Of a stretch of 64,000 nt of DNA, positions 43,710 through 53,603 are shown one piece after another (within the stretch, counting starts at the first letter, position 1; each line of letters starts with the position of its first letter). Under the pieces are notes generated by a model. It ran no database searches. It had not been told where the DNA came from and was given only the letters and a program-made list of their open reading frames with translations. The DNA lies in assembly GCF_902729405.1 (NCBI RefSeq), contig NZ_LR746496.1:2666001-2730000 (forward strand), given 5' to 3'. The translations under genes and the position numbers were made by a program. Origin of the DNA: Acididesulfobacillus acetoxydans (lineage in GTDB: Bacteria; Bacillota; Desulfitobacteriia; Desulfitobacteriales; Desulfitobacteriaceae).

Positions 43710-44282
43710 ATGACTCATTTGGTTTTGGGGATAGCGGGCAGCCCACGCCAAGGGAGTAACAGCGCTTGGTTGTTGGAACAAGCGATGCAGGAAGCAAGAG
43801 AACGGGGGCACCGGACGGAGACGATTTATCTTTCGAAACTCACCTACTCGCCCTGCCGGGGGTGTGGGGCCTGCGAAAGCGGTGGGGAGTGTGTGATCCG
43901 GGACGATATGCAGGCACTGCAGCAGAAAATCTTGGCGGCCAACCGCATCATCGTAGCCACCCCCATTTTCTTCATGGGTTTAAATGCCCAAACGAAGGCG
44001 ATGATTGACCGGATGCAGCCGTTTTGGGCCCGGAAATACCTGTTACATACCGTGGTCGCGGACCGGGCGGAAAGACGCGGTCTTTTTGTCTCAACCGCCG
44101 GAACAAAGCTGAAAGATGTCTTTGCTTGTGCCCGGAAATCGATTCAGGTATTTTTCAACATGGTTGAGGTAGAGTATGGGGGGGAGTGCCTTTTTCCCGG
44201 CGTTGACAAAGCGGGCGAGATTGTCGGAATACCCGGGGCGGCGGAGAGGGTTCAGGATGCAGTCACGCTTTTACTGAGCTAG
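43710..44282 (+). CDS. NADPH-dependent FMN reductase / flavodoxin-fold protein with Cys motif
   Basis: 190-aa flavodoxin-fold protein. The FMN phosphate loop is GSPRQGSNS (residues 10-18). A CRGCGACESGGEC cluster (about residues 50-62) resembles that of iron-sulfur flavoproteins, and ATPIFFMGLNAQTKAMIDR binds the flavin ring. Such proteins transfer electrons or reduce quinone-like and xenobiotic compounds; the true substrate is unknown. AAAGGAG is 12 bases before ATG 43710; the frame extension to 43653 has no better site. It is followed by a 36-bp tandem repeat. Confidence 0.87.
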   Translation: MTHLVLGIAGSPRQGSNSAWLLEQAMQEARERGHRTETIYLSKLTYSPCRGCGACESGGECVIRDDMQALQQKILAANRIIVATPIFFMGLNAQTKAMIDRMQPFWARKYLLHTVVADRAERRGLFVSTAGTKLKDVFACARKSIQVFFNMVEVEYGGECLFPGVDKAGEIVGIPGAAERVQDAVTLLLS

Positions 44283-44408
44283 AAGCGAAGTCCGCAGAAC
44301 CATGGCTTGTTGGGCCCAAAGCGGGGTCCGCAGAATCACGGCTTGTTGGGCCCAAAGCGAAGTCCGCAGAATCATGGCTTGTTGGGCCCAAAGTGGGATC
44401 CGCAGAAT
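44283..44408. repeat. 36-bp tandem repeat, three and a half copies
   Basis: Three full 36-bp units of the form AAGCGAAGTCCGCAGAATCA + TGGCTTGTTGGGCCCA with one to five changes, then a truncated fourth. The copies are directly adjacent with no spacers, so this is not a CRISPR array. It begins at the stop codon of the FMN reductase gene. Confidence 0.93.
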
Positions 44409-44561
44409 TTTTGTCCCCCCGGCGGTAAGAGAAGGATTGCTCGGACGAAATATGCTATACTGTTGCGGAAAAGCTCTGTTTTGAGCACATCCGCCGTGCT
44501 CGTTTTGCGCCTGTTCTAGAGATGTCCGGCGCGCATAGTTCAGAGAAAGGAGTCGACAAAA

Positions 44562-46322
44562 GTGATTGAGGAGCGCTACCAATTATGGTCTACCGACCCT
44601 TATTTTGACGAGAAGACGCGAGAGGAACTTTTGGCACTCTCAGACCGCGGGGAGATTGAGGACCGCTTTTATACGGATTTGGAGTTTGGAACCGGTGGCT
44701 TGAGGGGCATCATCGGGGCAGGAACCAACCGGATGAACAAGTATGTCATCCGCAAAACGACGCAAGGCTTGGCCGAGTACATAAGCGAGTACGGACCTGA
44801 GGCAAAAGCCCGCGGGGTGGTTATTGCTCACGATTCGCGGCGCTATTCCGCCGAGTTTGCCCTGGAGGCCGCTTTGGTTTTGGCGCGCAACGGGGTTCAT
44901 GTTCATCTCTTTGATGCCCTTCGTCCCACGCCGGAGCTGTCTTTTGCGGTGCGTTTCCTGCATACTGTGGCGGGTATCGTGATTACGGCCAGTCACAACC
45001 CCAAAGAATACAATGGTTACAAGGTGTACTGGGAGGATGGGGGACAGGTGCCCCCCGAACAAGCGGACGCTATCTTGGCCAAGATTGAAGCGCGTGAGAA
45101 TTGGCTGGGCCTGGAGCCCATGGCCGAGGAGGAAGCGCTGGCCCGGGGACTCTTACACTATGTCGGAGCGGAAGTCGACCAGGTTTATCTGGACAAAGTC
45201 AAGGGACTGGCACTTCATCCGGATCTGCTGCGCGAACACGGGCGGGAGCTGAGCATTGTTTACACTCCCTTGCACGGAGCAGGCAATGTGCCCGTGCGGC
45301 GAGCCCTGAGCGAATTGGGGTTGTCAGAGCTCTTTGTGGTTCCGGAGCAAGAAAAACCGGATCCGGAATTCACGACGGTGCCTTACCCCAATCCGGAAAT
45401 CCCCTCGACCTTGGACCTATCCCGCAAGTATGGAGAAGCGCGCCAAGCGGACCTTCTTTTGGCGACAGATCCGGATTCGGATCGCTTGGGTGTGGTTGCG
45501 CGCGAATATCTAGGCGGACCCTACCGGCAGCTGAGCGGCAATCAGGCGGGCGTCTTCCTTACCTACTATTTGCTCTCGGAAAAAAAGAAACTCGGCCTTT
45601 TGCCCGAGAAAGCCCGGATTATTAAGACCGTAGCCTCTACCGATTTGGCGGATGCAGTGGCGGAGGGATTGGGCGTCGGGGTCGAGAATGTCTTGACCGG
45701 CTTTAAGTTTATCGCCGAAAAGGAAAAGGAGATGGAAGAAGGCGGGTGGGGGGTCTTTCAATTCGGTTTTGAAGAAAGCTACGGCTATCTGGCGGGCGAC
45801 TTCGTCCGCGACAAGGATGCGGTCATTGCCGCAGTTCTCTTCTCAGAGGCGGCTCTTTATTACAAGATAAACGGGGAGCGCACGATCTGGCAAGTCCTTC
45901 AGGAAATTTACGCCCGGTTCGGCCATTACAAGGAAGGTCAAGAGTCCTTCCCCTTGCCCGGAAAAGAGGGGCGGGAGGAGATGGCCCGAATCATGCAAAC
46001 TTTGCGGGAAGAGGAGATTCTGACGATTGGCGGCTTGTCGGTAGAGCGGAGGGACGACTACGAACTCAGGCAGGGAAGAGACCTAAAATCCGGGAGAACC
46101 TATCCCTTGGTCTTACCGAAGTCCAACGTTTTGCGTTTTTCGTTCGCAGGCGGCGGGTTTGTCATGGCCAGGCCTTCGGGGACGGAACCGAAGATCAAAT
46201 TCTATTTTTCCGTGAAGAACGAGGATCCCAAGGTCCTTGATGCGAGCTTCGAACGGGTGAGAAGCGAGTGGCTGAAACGGGTGCGGGCGATTCTGGCCCG
46301 GCTGCAAGGCGCACAAGGGTAA
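44562..46322 (+). CDS. Phospho-sugar mutase (phosphoglucomutase/phosphomannomutase family)
   Basis: 586-aa alpha-D-phosphohexomutase that interconverts hexose 1- and 6-phosphates, feeding wall and storage polysaccharide synthesis. The phosphoserine loop is TASHNPKEYNGYKVY (about residues 144-158), the metal loop is DPDSDRLG (about 305), the sugar loop is FEESYGYL (about 404), and the phosphate-binding end is RPSGTEPKIKFYF. GTG start with AAAGGAG 10 bases upstream. Length fits PgcA-type enzymes of Gram-positives. Confidence 0.95.
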   Translation: MIEERYQLWSTDPYFDEKTREELLALSDRGEIEDRFYTDLEFGTGGLRGIIGAGTNRMNKYVIRKTTQGLAEYISEYGPEAKARGVVIAHDSRRYSAEFALEAALVLARNGVHVHLFDALRPTPELSFAVRFLHTVAGIVITASHNPKEYNGYKVYWEDGGQVPPEQADAILAKIEARENWLGLEPMAEEEALARGLLHYVGAEVDQVYLDKVKGLALHPDLLREHGRELSIVYTPLHGAGNVPVRRALSELGLSELFVVPEQEKPDPEFTTVPYPNPEIPSTLDLSRKYGEARQADLLLATDPDSDRLGVVAREYLGGPYRQLSGNQAGVFLTYYLLSEKKKLGLLPEKARIIKTVASTDLADAVAEGLGVGVENVLTGFKFIAEKEKEMEEGGWGVFQFGFEESYGYLAGDFVRDKDAVIAAVLFSEAALYYKINGERTIWQVLQEIYARFGHYKEGQESFPLPGKEGREEMARIMQTLREEEILTIGGLSVERRDDYELRQGRDLKSGRTYPLVLPKSNVLRFSFAGGGFVMARPSGTEPKIKFYFSVKNEDPKVLDASFERVRSEWLKRVRAILARLQGAQG

Positions 46323-46387
46323 GACAGGTCCGAGTTTGCGACGGTGTTTCCAGACTTTCTGCGCTTTAATCATGTTATGGATTTTTT

Positions 46388-46420
46388 GGGGGAAACCTAG
46401 TACGGGTTTCTCCTTTTTCT
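46388..46420 (+). terminator. Intrinsic terminator after the phosphosugar mutase gene
   Basis: GGGGAAACC pairs (one G-U) with GGTTTCTCC across TAGTACG, followed by TTTTTCTTT. Confidence 0.8.
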
Positions 46421-46467
46421 TTGCTCTCTTGTTGAGAAAAATTTTCCTTCAAGATGTCTGACCTTTA

Positions 46468-46496
46468 TTGACCTTAACTCTGTGGGCGGATATAAT
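46468..46496 (+). promoter_or_regulatory. Consensus sigma-A promoter for the J-protein/clpB unit
   Basis: TTGACC and TATAAT are separated by exactly 17 bases, about 50 bases before the J-protein gene. No CIRCE or recognisable CtsR heptad repeat is visible around it. Confidence 0.78.
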
Positions 46497-46548
46497 AACA
46501 GGGTAATAGTGCGGCTTTTTTCGGAATTGAGTTTTAGGGGTGGTTCGT

Positions 46549-47532
46549 ATGGAGTTCAAAGATTATTACGCCATCTTGGGTGTCCCAGCCGATGCGGACG
46601 AAAAGGCGATCAAAAAAGCCTACCACCAATTGGCGAAAAAGTATCACCCGGATGTCAACCCGGGAGACAAGAAAGCGGAAGAAAAGTTTAAGGAAGTGAC
46701 CGAGGCTTACCAGGCCGTGGTCGATCCTCAGAACAGGAAAAAATATGACGAGTTGCGCCAGAATTACCAGCAATGGCAAGCCCGAGGCGGGCGGGGGAAC
46801 TTTGACTGGGATCGCTGGCAGGCCAGGCCGGGGGAAAGGACTTACACCCGCACCATGTCGCCGGAGGAGTTTGCCGAGATTTTCGGGGACCTGGGGGGAC
46901 ACGGTCGTTTTGAAGGTGGGTTCGAGGGAGCGGGATACTCGGATTTCTTCTCCAGTATTTTTGGTATGGGCGGCGCCGAAGGCTTCAGGCCGGGTCCCGG
47001 GGCGAGGCGAAGGCGTCCGTATCAGGCGGGGCAGGATGCCGAGGCCGAAGTCCAGGTCACTTTGGAAGAGGCATATCACGGAACGACTCGGATCATTGAG
47101 ACCGGGAACAAGAGGATTGAGGCCAAGATTCCCAAAGGTGTGCGCACCGGCTCCAAGGTACGCTTGGCCGGGCAGGGGGGAAGCGGGTTGGGCGGTGCCC
47201 CCCGGGGAGACCTGTATCTGATGATCACCGTGCTGCCGCATTCCCTCTTTGAACGGGACGGGGATGACTTGAAGGTCGAATTTCCGGTGGACATGTATAC
47301 CGCGGTGTTGGGGGGGAAGGTTTCTGTGCCGACTTTGAACGGAGAGGTACTCCTGAAAGTCCAGCCTTTATCCCAAAGCGGGCAGAGGTTCCGCCTTAAG
47401 GGGAAAGGGATGCCGAAACTGGAACAGCCCCGACAACACGGCGACCTTTATGCCCAACTTAAGATCGTATTGCCTGAGTTGAGTGAAGAGGAGATTGCAA
47501 CCCTGCGCAAACTTGCGGACAAGCGACACTAA
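46549..47532 (+). CDS. J-domain co-chaperone (CbpA/DnaJ-like, no zinc finger)
   Basis: 327-aa co-chaperone that stimulates DnaK ATPase. The J-domain (residues 3-68) has YHPDVNPGD with the invariant HPD. A Gly/Arg/Phe-rich linker follows (about 75-160). Two C-terminal beta-rich substrate-binding domains follow (from about 168: [51 protein letters not shown]). The CxxCxGxG zinc-finger repeats of true DnaJ are missing. ATG 46549 lies 8 bases after AGGGG. clpB follows 161 bases later without a terminator, so the two are probably co-transcribed. Confidence 0.92.
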   Translation: MEFKDYYAILGVPADADEKAIKKAYHQLAKKYHPDVNPGDKKAEEKFKEVTEAYQAVVDPQNRKKYDELRQNYQQWQARGGRGNFDWDRWQARPGERTYTRTMSPEEFAEIFGDLGGHGRFEGGFEGAGYSDFFSSIFGMGGAEGFRPGPGARRRRPYQAGQDAEAEVQVTLEEAYHGTTRIIETGNKRIEAKIPKGVRTGSKVRLAGQGGSGLGGAPRGDLYLMITVLPHSLFERDGDDLKVEFPVDMYTAVLGGKVSVPTLNGEVLLKVQPLSQSGQRFRLKGKGMPKLEQPRQHGDLYAQLKIVLPELSEEEIATLRKLADKRH

Positions 47533-47693
47533 GGCGTCGGCCGGATCACGGACTGGCCCTCGGGGATTGCGCTGCGAAATCATCCGAGGAACCGTTTCAG
47601 CCGGCTGAAGCCACAAGGCCGGGATTGCCGGCAATCCGCGGGAGTTTGCGAGGCGGCTCTTACACTGCCGGCAGAGAATGAGGAGGTTTGGAA

Positions 47694-50291
47694 ATGGCTT
47701 TTGATACAAACCGTTTTACGCAAAAATCCCAAGAAGCGATCATCAAGGCCCAGAATAGGGCTGAGAGCAACGGTAACAGCCTAGTTGAACCTGAGCACCT
47801 GCTGCTCTCCCTGCTTGAGCAAGGGGACGGGGTGGTTCCCAAAGTTCTGGGCAAGTTGAATATCCAGACCGGGAGCTTGATCGCGAAAGTAAAAAGAGAA
47901 GTGGAGGGTTTCCCCCGCCAGAGCGGTGCCCAACCGCAGCTCGGGGTCTCACCGCGCTTGAGAGAGGTTCTGGTGGGCGCGCATGACGAGATGCTCTCGT
48001 TCGGGGATGAATATGTCAGTACGGAGCACCTGTTGCTGGCTCTGCTGGCCAAAGGCGGCGGGGCGGCGGAGCGTATTCTTAAAGAGAGCGGCTTGAACCG
48101 GGAAAATTTGCTTAAAGCCTTAAAGGAAGTGAGGGGCAGCCAGCGCGTGACCGGGGATAACCCGGAGGGCACCTACAATGCCCTGGAGCAGTACGGTCGT
48201 AACCTGGTCGGGCAAGCCCGCAAGGGACGTCTCGATCCGGTCATCGGCCGCGATGAGGAAATTCGACGGGTGATACAAATTCTTTCCCGCCGCACGAAGA
48301 ACAATCCGGTGCTCATCGGTGAGCCCGGAGTGGGAAAAACCGCTATCGTCGAGGGTTTGGCCCAGCGCATTGTGCGGGGGGATGTGCCGGAGTCCGTCAA
48401 GGATAAACAGGTGATCGCTTTGGATATGGGGGCCCTGGTAGCCGGCGCCAAGTACCGCGGAGAATTTGAGGAACGTCTGAAAGCGGTCCTGAAAGAGATT
48501 CAGGATCGTGAAGACGTGATCCTTTTTATCGACGAACTCCACACCGTAGTGGGGGCGGGGGCGGCCGAAGGAGCGATGGATGCGGGTAACATGCTGAAAC
48601 CCATGCTGGCGCGCGGGGAACTGAGGATGGTGGGGGCCACCACCTTGGACGAATACCGCAAACACATCGAAAAGGACGCGGCCCTGGAACGCCGTTTTCA
48701 ACCCGTGATCGTAGGGGCGCCGACGGTGGAGGATACGATTTCCATCCTGCGCGGCCTCAAGGAACGCTATGAAACCCACCACGGCGTGCGCATTACCGAC
48801 GGTGCCATTATTGCCGCGGCCGTTTTGTCGGACCGCTATATCAGCGACCGTTTTCTCCCGGACAAAGCCATTGATCTGATTGACGAAGCGGCTGCCCGGC
48901 TGAGGATGGAGATTACCTCCGATCCTTATCAACTGGACCAGATCAAACGGCGGGTGATGCAGTTGGAAATTGAGCGGGAAGCGCTGAAAAAGGAAAAAGA
49001 TGAGGCGAGTCGCGAACGGTTAGGAAAAATTGAGCAGGAACTGGCCAATACCAAAGAAGAGCGCAGTGCTCTGGAAGCTCAACTGCAGGGAGAACGCGAG
49101 ATCTTGAACCAAATTCAGCAACTGAAAGAGGAGTTGGATCGCTCGCGCACCCGGATGGAACAAGCTCAGGCCCGCTTGGACTATAATAAAGCCGCCGAAC
49201 TGCAGTACGGGGTGATTCCCAAGCTGGAAAAAGAACTGGGCGAAGCGGAAGGCCGGCTGAGGGAGAAAAAGGATTCCCTGCTCAAGCAGGAAGTTTCGGA
49301 ACAAGACGTGGCCGAAGTCGTGGCTAAGTGGGCCCATGTCCCGGTGACCAAACTGATGGAAAGTGAAATGGAAAAGCTGGTGCGGATGGAAGCACGCATC
49401 CACGAACGGGTGGTCGGTCAGGACGAGGCGGTGCGGGCCGTGGCCGACGCGGTGCGGCGGGCCAGGGCCGGGCTGCAGGATCCGAACAGGCCTCTGGGCT
49501 CGTTCTTGTTCCTGGGTCCGACCGGCGTCGGTAAGACGGAGCTGGCCCGGGCTCTGGCGGAGTTTCTCTTTGATGACGAACAAGCCATGGTGAGAATTGA
49601 TATGTCCGAATATATGGAGAAACATACCGTGGCCCGCCTGATCGGGGCGCCTCCCGGTTATGTCGGGTATGAGGAGGGGGGACAGCTGACCGAAACTGTT
49701 CGCCGCAGACCTTACAGCGTGATTCTTTTCGATGAAGTGGAAAAAGCTCATAGCGATGTCTTCAACGTCCTGCTCCAGCTTCTCGATGACGGCCGTCTTA
49801 CGGACGGGCAAGGCCGGGTGGTAAATTTTAAGAATACGGTGGTCATTTTGACCAGCAATATCGCCAGCCCCGCTATTCAGGAGTTGACTGAAAAAGGCGA
49901 AGCGCAGGACGAAGTGCGCCATCGGGTGCAAGAGGAGTTGAGGCATTATTTCCGCCCGGAATTTCTTAACCGCCTGGATGAGGTGATCATCTTTCATCCC
50001 CTGGGCCCGGAGCATATCGGCAAAATCGTGGAAATTCAACTTAAACTCTTGCGCAAAAGGCTGGCCGAACGCAAGCTGACCCTGGAATTATCGGAGAAAG
50101 CGAAAACGAGCCTCGCCCAAGAGGGGTACGACCCGGTTTACGGCGCCAGACCCTTGAAACGTGTGATTCAGCAGCGTCTGCAGAATCCGCTCGCCCTTAA
50201 GCTTTTGCAAGGAGACTTCCAAGAGGGAGCGCACATACGTGTCGATTTGTCGGCTGACGGATCTTACGAATTCAGTGCGGTCAAGTCTTAG
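47694..50291 (+). CDS. clpB: ATP-dependent disaggregase ClpB
   Basis: 865-aa Hsp100 hexameric AAA+ protein that pulls polypeptides out of aggregates with DnaK. It has two Clp-N repeats (residues 1-145), NBD1 with GEPGVGKT (about 206), the M-domain coiled coil that distinguishes ClpB from ClpC (about 405-525), and NBD2 with [16 protein letters not shown] (about 607). AGGAGG lies 7 bases before ATG 47694. Coupling to a J-protein gene fits a joint role in protein rescue. Confidence 0.96.
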   Translation: MAFDTNRFTQKSQEAIIKAQNRAESNGNSLVEPEHLLLSLLEQGDGVVPKVLGKLNIQTGSLIAKVKREVEGFPRQSGAQPQLGVSPRLREVLVGAHDEMLSFGDEYVSTEHLLLALLAKGGGAAERILKESGLNRENLLKALKEVRGSQRVTGDNPEGTYNALEQYGRNLVGQARKGRLDPVIGRDEEIRRVIQILSRRTKNNPVLIGEPGVGKTAIVEGLAQRIVRGDVPESVKDKQVIALDMGALVAGAKYRGEFEERLKAVLKEIQDREDVILFIDELHTVVGAGAAEGAMDAGNMLKPMLARGELRMVGATTLDEYRKHIEKDAALERRFQPVIVGAPTVEDTISILRGLKERYETHHGVRITDGAIIAAAVLSDRYISDRFLPDKAIDLIDEAAARLRMEITSDPYQLDQIKRRVMQLEIEREALKKEKDEASRERLGKIEQELANTKEERSALEAQLQGEREILNQIQQLKEELDRSRTRMEQAQARLDYNKAAELQYGVIPKLEKELGEAEGRLREKKDSLLKQEVSEQDVAEVVAKWAHVPVTKLMESEMEKLVRMEARIHERVVGQDEAVRAVADAVRRARAGLQDPNRPLGSFLFLGPTGVGKTELARALAEFLFDDEQAMVRIDMSEYMEKHTVARLIGAPPGYVGYEEGGQLTETVRRRPYSVILFDEVEKAHSDVFNVLLQLLDDGRLTDGQGRVVNFKNTVVILTSNIASPAIQELTEKGEAQDEVRHRVQEELRHYFRPEFLNRLDEVIIFHPLGPEHIGKIVEIQLKLLRKRLAERKLTLELSEKAKTSLAQEGYDPVYGARPLKRVIQQRLQNPLALKLLQGDFQEGAHIRVDLSADGSYEFSAVKS

Positions 50292-50303
50292 TGCCCACGC
50301 TCG

Positions 50304-50404
50304 GCCCGGTTCCGGTACCACTTTTGTATGTCCGACAACAACAGAGAATTGACGCATTGCCTCTTTTCTGCCCGGTTCCGGTACCACTTCTGCGTGTCCG
50401 ACAA
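50304..50404. repeat. 35-bp direct repeat, two copies 66 bp apart
   Basis: GCCCGGTTCCGGTACCACTT plus TTGTATGTCCGACAA at 50304-50338 recurs at 50370-50404 with three changes. GGTTCCGGTACC contains a nested palindrome. It lies between clpB and the LpdD-like gene. Confidence 0.8.
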
Positions 50405-50543
50405 TGGGCAGGCCGGGTTCGGAATAGGGTTTCGCCCCGGCCCTGCTTTCCCTGCCGGAACTGTCCGGGCCGGATGATGGCGGAAGCGTCGGCAAGAGGG
50501 TATAATTAGGTGGAAGGTATCATGAAGCTGAGGAGGGTATCCT

Positions 50544-50930
50544 GTGGCAAACGAATCCACGATTCAGTTGGCGGCCGGCAGCGGGAGATTCCGGATTTCT
50601 CTGCTCCTTCACGATACAGGCTCAGGCTTGCACGGGTTCCTGGGCGGAGGGGATAAAGCGCATGTGGGCGGGGTGGTGTTAGCATTGCCCCGGCCCAGTC
50701 TGAGCGGCCGGGGAGTGGGCGTTGATTCCTATATTATTCCTGTTCCGGGACACAAAGACACAGAGGTGGCTCGCCCTTTAGCGGAAAAACTGGCCCGTGC
50801 CCTCAACCAAGTGGTGGTGATCAGTGCCGGCATTCATTTGGAAAAGCTGACTTCCGACGAATTGGTCCAAATCGAAGAGGGGTGCGGCATGCTGGCAACC
50901 CAAGCCTTGGCGGCGCTCAGGTCGGGCTGA
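50544..50930 (+). CDS. LpdD-like protein (UbiD-associated)
   Basis: 128-aa protein. The pattern GDKAHVGGVVLALPRPSL, SYIIPVPGHKDTEVARPLAEKLARAL and IHLEKLTSDELVQI matches, to my recollection, the small LpdD-type proteins that accompany UbiD-family decarboxylases such as gallate decarboxylase LpdC; the biochemical role is not settled. GTG start 6 bases after GGAGGG. A UbiD gene follows at 51053, supporting the assignment. Confidence 0.72.
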   Translation: MANESTIQLAAGSGRFRISLLLHDTGSGLHGFLGGGDKAHVGGVVLALPRPSLSGRGVGVDSYIIPVPGHKDTEVARPLAEKLARALNQVVVISAGIHLEKLTSDELVQIEEGCGMLATQALAALRSG

Positions 50931-50936
50931 AGTCAG

Positions 50937-51008
50937 CCGGTCTGCGACTTAGCACTCCGGCCGGTCGGCGACTTAGCGTTCCGAGCGGTCTGTGATTTGG
51001 CGTTCCGG
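50937..51008. repeat. 24-bp tandem repeat, three copies
   Basis: Units CCGGTCTGCGACTTAGCACT+CCGG, CCGGTCGGCGACTTAGCGTT+CCGA and GCGGTCTGTGATTTGGCGTT+CCGG follow each other directly in the gap between the LpdD-like and UbiD genes. Confidence 0.9.
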
Positions 51009-51052
51009 GGCGAAATTGAGCGGCTGCGCCGCAGTAAACACGAGGTGAACGG

Positions 51053-52840
51053 ATGTTTCCGGATTTGCGTACTTTCATTCAAAAGCTGCGGCAGGAAAAA
51101 CTCCTGCTGGAAATAGAGGCCGAAGTCGATCCCTATCTGGAACTGGCGGAAATTCACCGCAGGGTGATCGAGTCCGGCGGTCCGGCTTTACTGTTCACTA
51201 AGGTAAAGGGCAGCGATTATCCGGTGGTGACGAATTTGTTTGGCACGCGCCAGAGAGTTGATCTGGCTATGGGTCCGCAACCCGAGCGCCTGTTGGGGCG
51301 GGCGGCAGCCTCCTTGCCCAACCTGCTTTTGCCCAAGCTGCCACGGCTGTGGGCGGAAAGAAAGTGGCTGTTCCCGTTGACCCGGGTGGGCTTGAGAAAT
51401 GTGGCGCCGGTTAAGGCCCCGGTCTTGCAAGTCAAAGAGGACAGGGTCGACTTGCGCCGGCTTCCCGTTCTCACGAGTTGGCCGGGGGATGGGGGGCCTT
51501 TTGTCACTTTGCCCTTGGTTTACACCGAGCACCCCCGGACACATGAACACAATCTGGGCATGTACCGGATACAAATCAAGGATGCGGCCTTGACAGGAAT
51601 GCACTGGCAGATCCACAAAGGGGGCGGGTTTCATTATTATGAGGCAGAGCACCTGGGGGAGGACCTGCCGGTGACGCTTTTCCTGGGAGGGCCGCCTGCC
51701 CTGATTCTGGCTGCGATCGCCCCCTTGCCGGAATTCATACCGGAACTTCTCTTCACGTCGTTCCTCATGGGTGGGAAATTGGAGCGGGTTCGGGTGCAAG
51801 GTTGCCCTCACGCCTTGATTGCCCAGGCGGAATTTGCTATCTGCGGCAGGGTTCCGGCCCGGGTGCGGCAAGCGGAGGGGCCATTTGGGGACCATTACGG
51901 CTACTATTCCCTCCAACATGATTTTCCGGTCTTTCAGGCTGAAAGGGTCTACCATAGAAGAGATGCCGTTTATCCGGCGACGGTGGTAGGTAAGCCGCGC
52001 CAGGAAGACTACTTTATCGGCGAGTACCTGCAGGCACTCCTGGCCCCTCTCTTTCCGCTGGTCATGCCGGGGGTCAAAGCTCTTTGGACCTATGCGGAGA
52101 CAGGATTTCACTCTTTGGCCGCGGCGATTGTGCGGGAAAGTTATGCCCGCGAAGCCTTGACTTCCGCTTTCCGCATCTTGGGGGAGGGGCAGCTGACTCT
52201 GACCAAGTTTTTGCTCCTCACGGATGTTGAACTGGATCTTCGGGATTTTAAGGCGGTGTTAGAACATATCCTGGCGCGCTTCCGGCCGGAAACCGATTTC
52301 ATCCTGATTCCCCATACATCCATGGATACCTTGGATTATACGGGAAGGACGTTTAATCAGGGAAGCAAAGCGGTCATGCTCGGTTTGGGCGAGGCAGAGC
52401 GCCGTTTGGCCAGCGATTATGCGGGCGGACCTATTCCGGGCATTATGAGGGTGGAGTCCTTTTGCGCCGGCTGTCTGCTTTTGCAGGGAGATACTTATGC
52501 AGCGGCGCCGGCTTTGCCGGAGGACCTTCTGGCTTGGCTCGGGCGCAGCCCGGCGGAGCGTTTCAGCGCTTGGCCTTTGTTGGTACTTGTTGATGACTTA
52601 CTCTTGGCTCAGAGTCAAACCGGCTTTCTCTGGCAGGTGTTCACCCGGTTTGACCCGGCCCAGGACATATACGCTCAGACGGAGGTGCGGCAGAGTCTGC
52701 CCGTGCGGCGGGGACCGCTCCTGATCGACGCCCGTATGAAACCCTGGTATCCCGGGGAGGTTGAGGCCGACCCGGAGACCGTCAAGCTGGTCGACCGGCG
52801 CTGGAGAGAATATTCCTTGCCCCATTGGCAGCGGGGTTAG
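51053..52840 (+). CDS. UbiD family decarboxylase
   Basis: 595-aa enzyme of the prenylated-FMN-dependent UbiD family, which (de)carboxylates aromatic or unsaturated acids. Family features are FPDLRTFIQKL at the start, NLGMYRIQIKD and MHWQIHKGGGFHY (about 166-195, flavin/metal site), and AEGPFGDHYGYYS (about 278). The C-terminus shows VDRRWREYSLP. It is longer than UbiD proper (about 490 aa) and nearer to the menaquinone-type group. Substrate unknown. No ubiX-type prenyltransferase gene is in the window. GAGGTGA lies 6 bases before ATG. Confidence 0.9.
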   Translation: MFPDLRTFIQKLRQEKLLLEIEAEVDPYLELAEIHRRVIESGGPALLFTKVKGSDYPVVTNLFGTRQRVDLAMGPQPERLLGRAAASLPNLLLPKLPRLWAERKWLFPLTRVGLRNVAPVKAPVLQVKEDRVDLRRLPVLTSWPGDGGPFVTLPLVYTEHPRTHEHNLGMYRIQIKDAALTGMHWQIHKGGGFHYYEAEHLGEDLPVTLFLGGPPALILAAIAPLPEFIPELLFTSFLMGGKLERVRVQGCPHALIAQAEFAICGRVPARVRQAEGPFGDHYGYYSLQHDFPVFQAERVYHRRDAVYPATVVGKPRQEDYFIGEYLQALLAPLFPLVMPGVKALWTYAETGFHSLAAAIVRESYAREALTSAFRILGEGQLTLTKFLLLTDVELDLRDFKAVLEHILARFRPETDFILIPHTSMDTLDYTGRTFNQGSKAVMLGLGEAERRLASDYAGGPIPGIMRVESFCAGCLLLQGDTYAAAPALPEDLLAWLGRSPAERFSAWPLLVLVDDLLLAQSQTGFLWQVFTRFDPAQDIYAQTEVRQSLPVRRGPLLIDARMKPWYPGEVEADPETVKLVDRRWREYSLPHWQRG

Positions 52841-52962
52841 AGACGAGAGCGTTGGAGTCACCAATGACGACCGTGGGGGCGTATCAAAAAGTTTTCTGCG
52901 GACCGGGAGGTTTTTGGTTTGGGGCTGAAGATTTTTCCGGCGGGGGAAAGGAGCGTGGAGAA

Positions 52963-53493
52963 ATGGTTCAGGAAGCTGGATGGGTCTTGGTTTACGGGGT
53001 TGCCCAGGAGGTCGAGGCGGATATTGTTCTGGGTCTCTTGCAGGAAGAAGGGATTCCCGCTCTCAAACGGTATCCGGGAGCGGGTCAGTTTCTCAAACTG
53101 GCTTACGGGCTGACCAGCGGGGTCGACATCTATGTTCCTGTTTCCCAGGCGGCCAGGGCCAAGCTGCTCCTGGCCGGCGGAATTAAGGAGAACGGATTTC
53201 CTGAGGATGGCCCGGCTGAGAAGGGAAATCCGAAGAGTGGGGTTGCCGCGAGAGGGTTTGCGGAGAACGAGCTTGCGGAGCAGGAGCTTTCGGAGCGGGA
53301 ACTTCCCAAGAACGGGCTTCCGTTGCATGGACCTGCGAAAAGCGTCGTCAGGCGACGGCAAACACCGGCTTCACTTCCGCCAGCCTCCCGGGACGCGAGA
53401 CAGCGAGACGAGCGTTGGAAGTGGGCTATACTGGGAATAGCTGCTTTTTTGGCCCTGGTTTTGCTTGTTTACCGCAACGGCTTTCTTTGGTAA
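52963..53493 (+). CDS. DUF2007-like protein with C-terminal membrane anchor
   Basis: 176-aa protein. Residues 1-75 (WVLVYGVAQEVEADIVLGLL, EEGIPALKRYPGAGQFL, VDIYVPVSQAARAKLLL) match the DUF2007 'putative signal transducing' fold. A repetitive Glu/Leu/Pro/Gly linker (about 78-145, with ELAEQELSERELP) follows, then one membrane helix (about 150-168) ending in a short tail. ATG 52963 is 9 bases after AAAGGAG; the longer frame to 52825 overlaps the UbiD gene. Function unknown; probably co-transcribed with ubiD. Confidence 0.75.
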   Translation: MVQEAGWVLVYGVAQEVEADIVLGLLQEEGIPALKRYPGAGQFLKLAYGLTSGVDIYVPVSQAARAKLLLAGGIKENGFPEDGPAEKGNPKSGVAARGFAENELAEQELSERELPKNGLPLHGPAKSVVRRRQTPASLPPASRDARQRDERWKWAILGIAAFLALVLLVYRNGFLW

Positions 53494-53510
53494 TTATTGC
53501 TCAGCGGTTT

Positions 53511-53540
53511 TTGGACAAAAGGAACGCTTTCCTTTATAAT
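53511..53540 (+). promoter_or_regulatory. Sigma-A-like promoter for the MarR gene
   Basis: TTGGAC and TATAAT are separated by 18 bases, about 65 bases before the start. Confidence 0.55.
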
Positions 53541-53603
53541 CTAAGAGGAGAGTGTATTAAAGAGATGGCCTCAGTCTAGAGCAAAGCAATAGGAAGGAAG
53601 TCC

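Noticed and set aside
44283-44408. CRISPR array
   Set aside because: Repeat units are directly adjacent with no spacers and no cas genes are in the window.
47600-47650. GC-rich palindromes before clpB as a CtsR or HrcA operator
   Set aside because: No CIRCE match and no tandem CtsR heptads; only GGATTGCCGGCAATCC-type symmetry, not a known heat-shock site.
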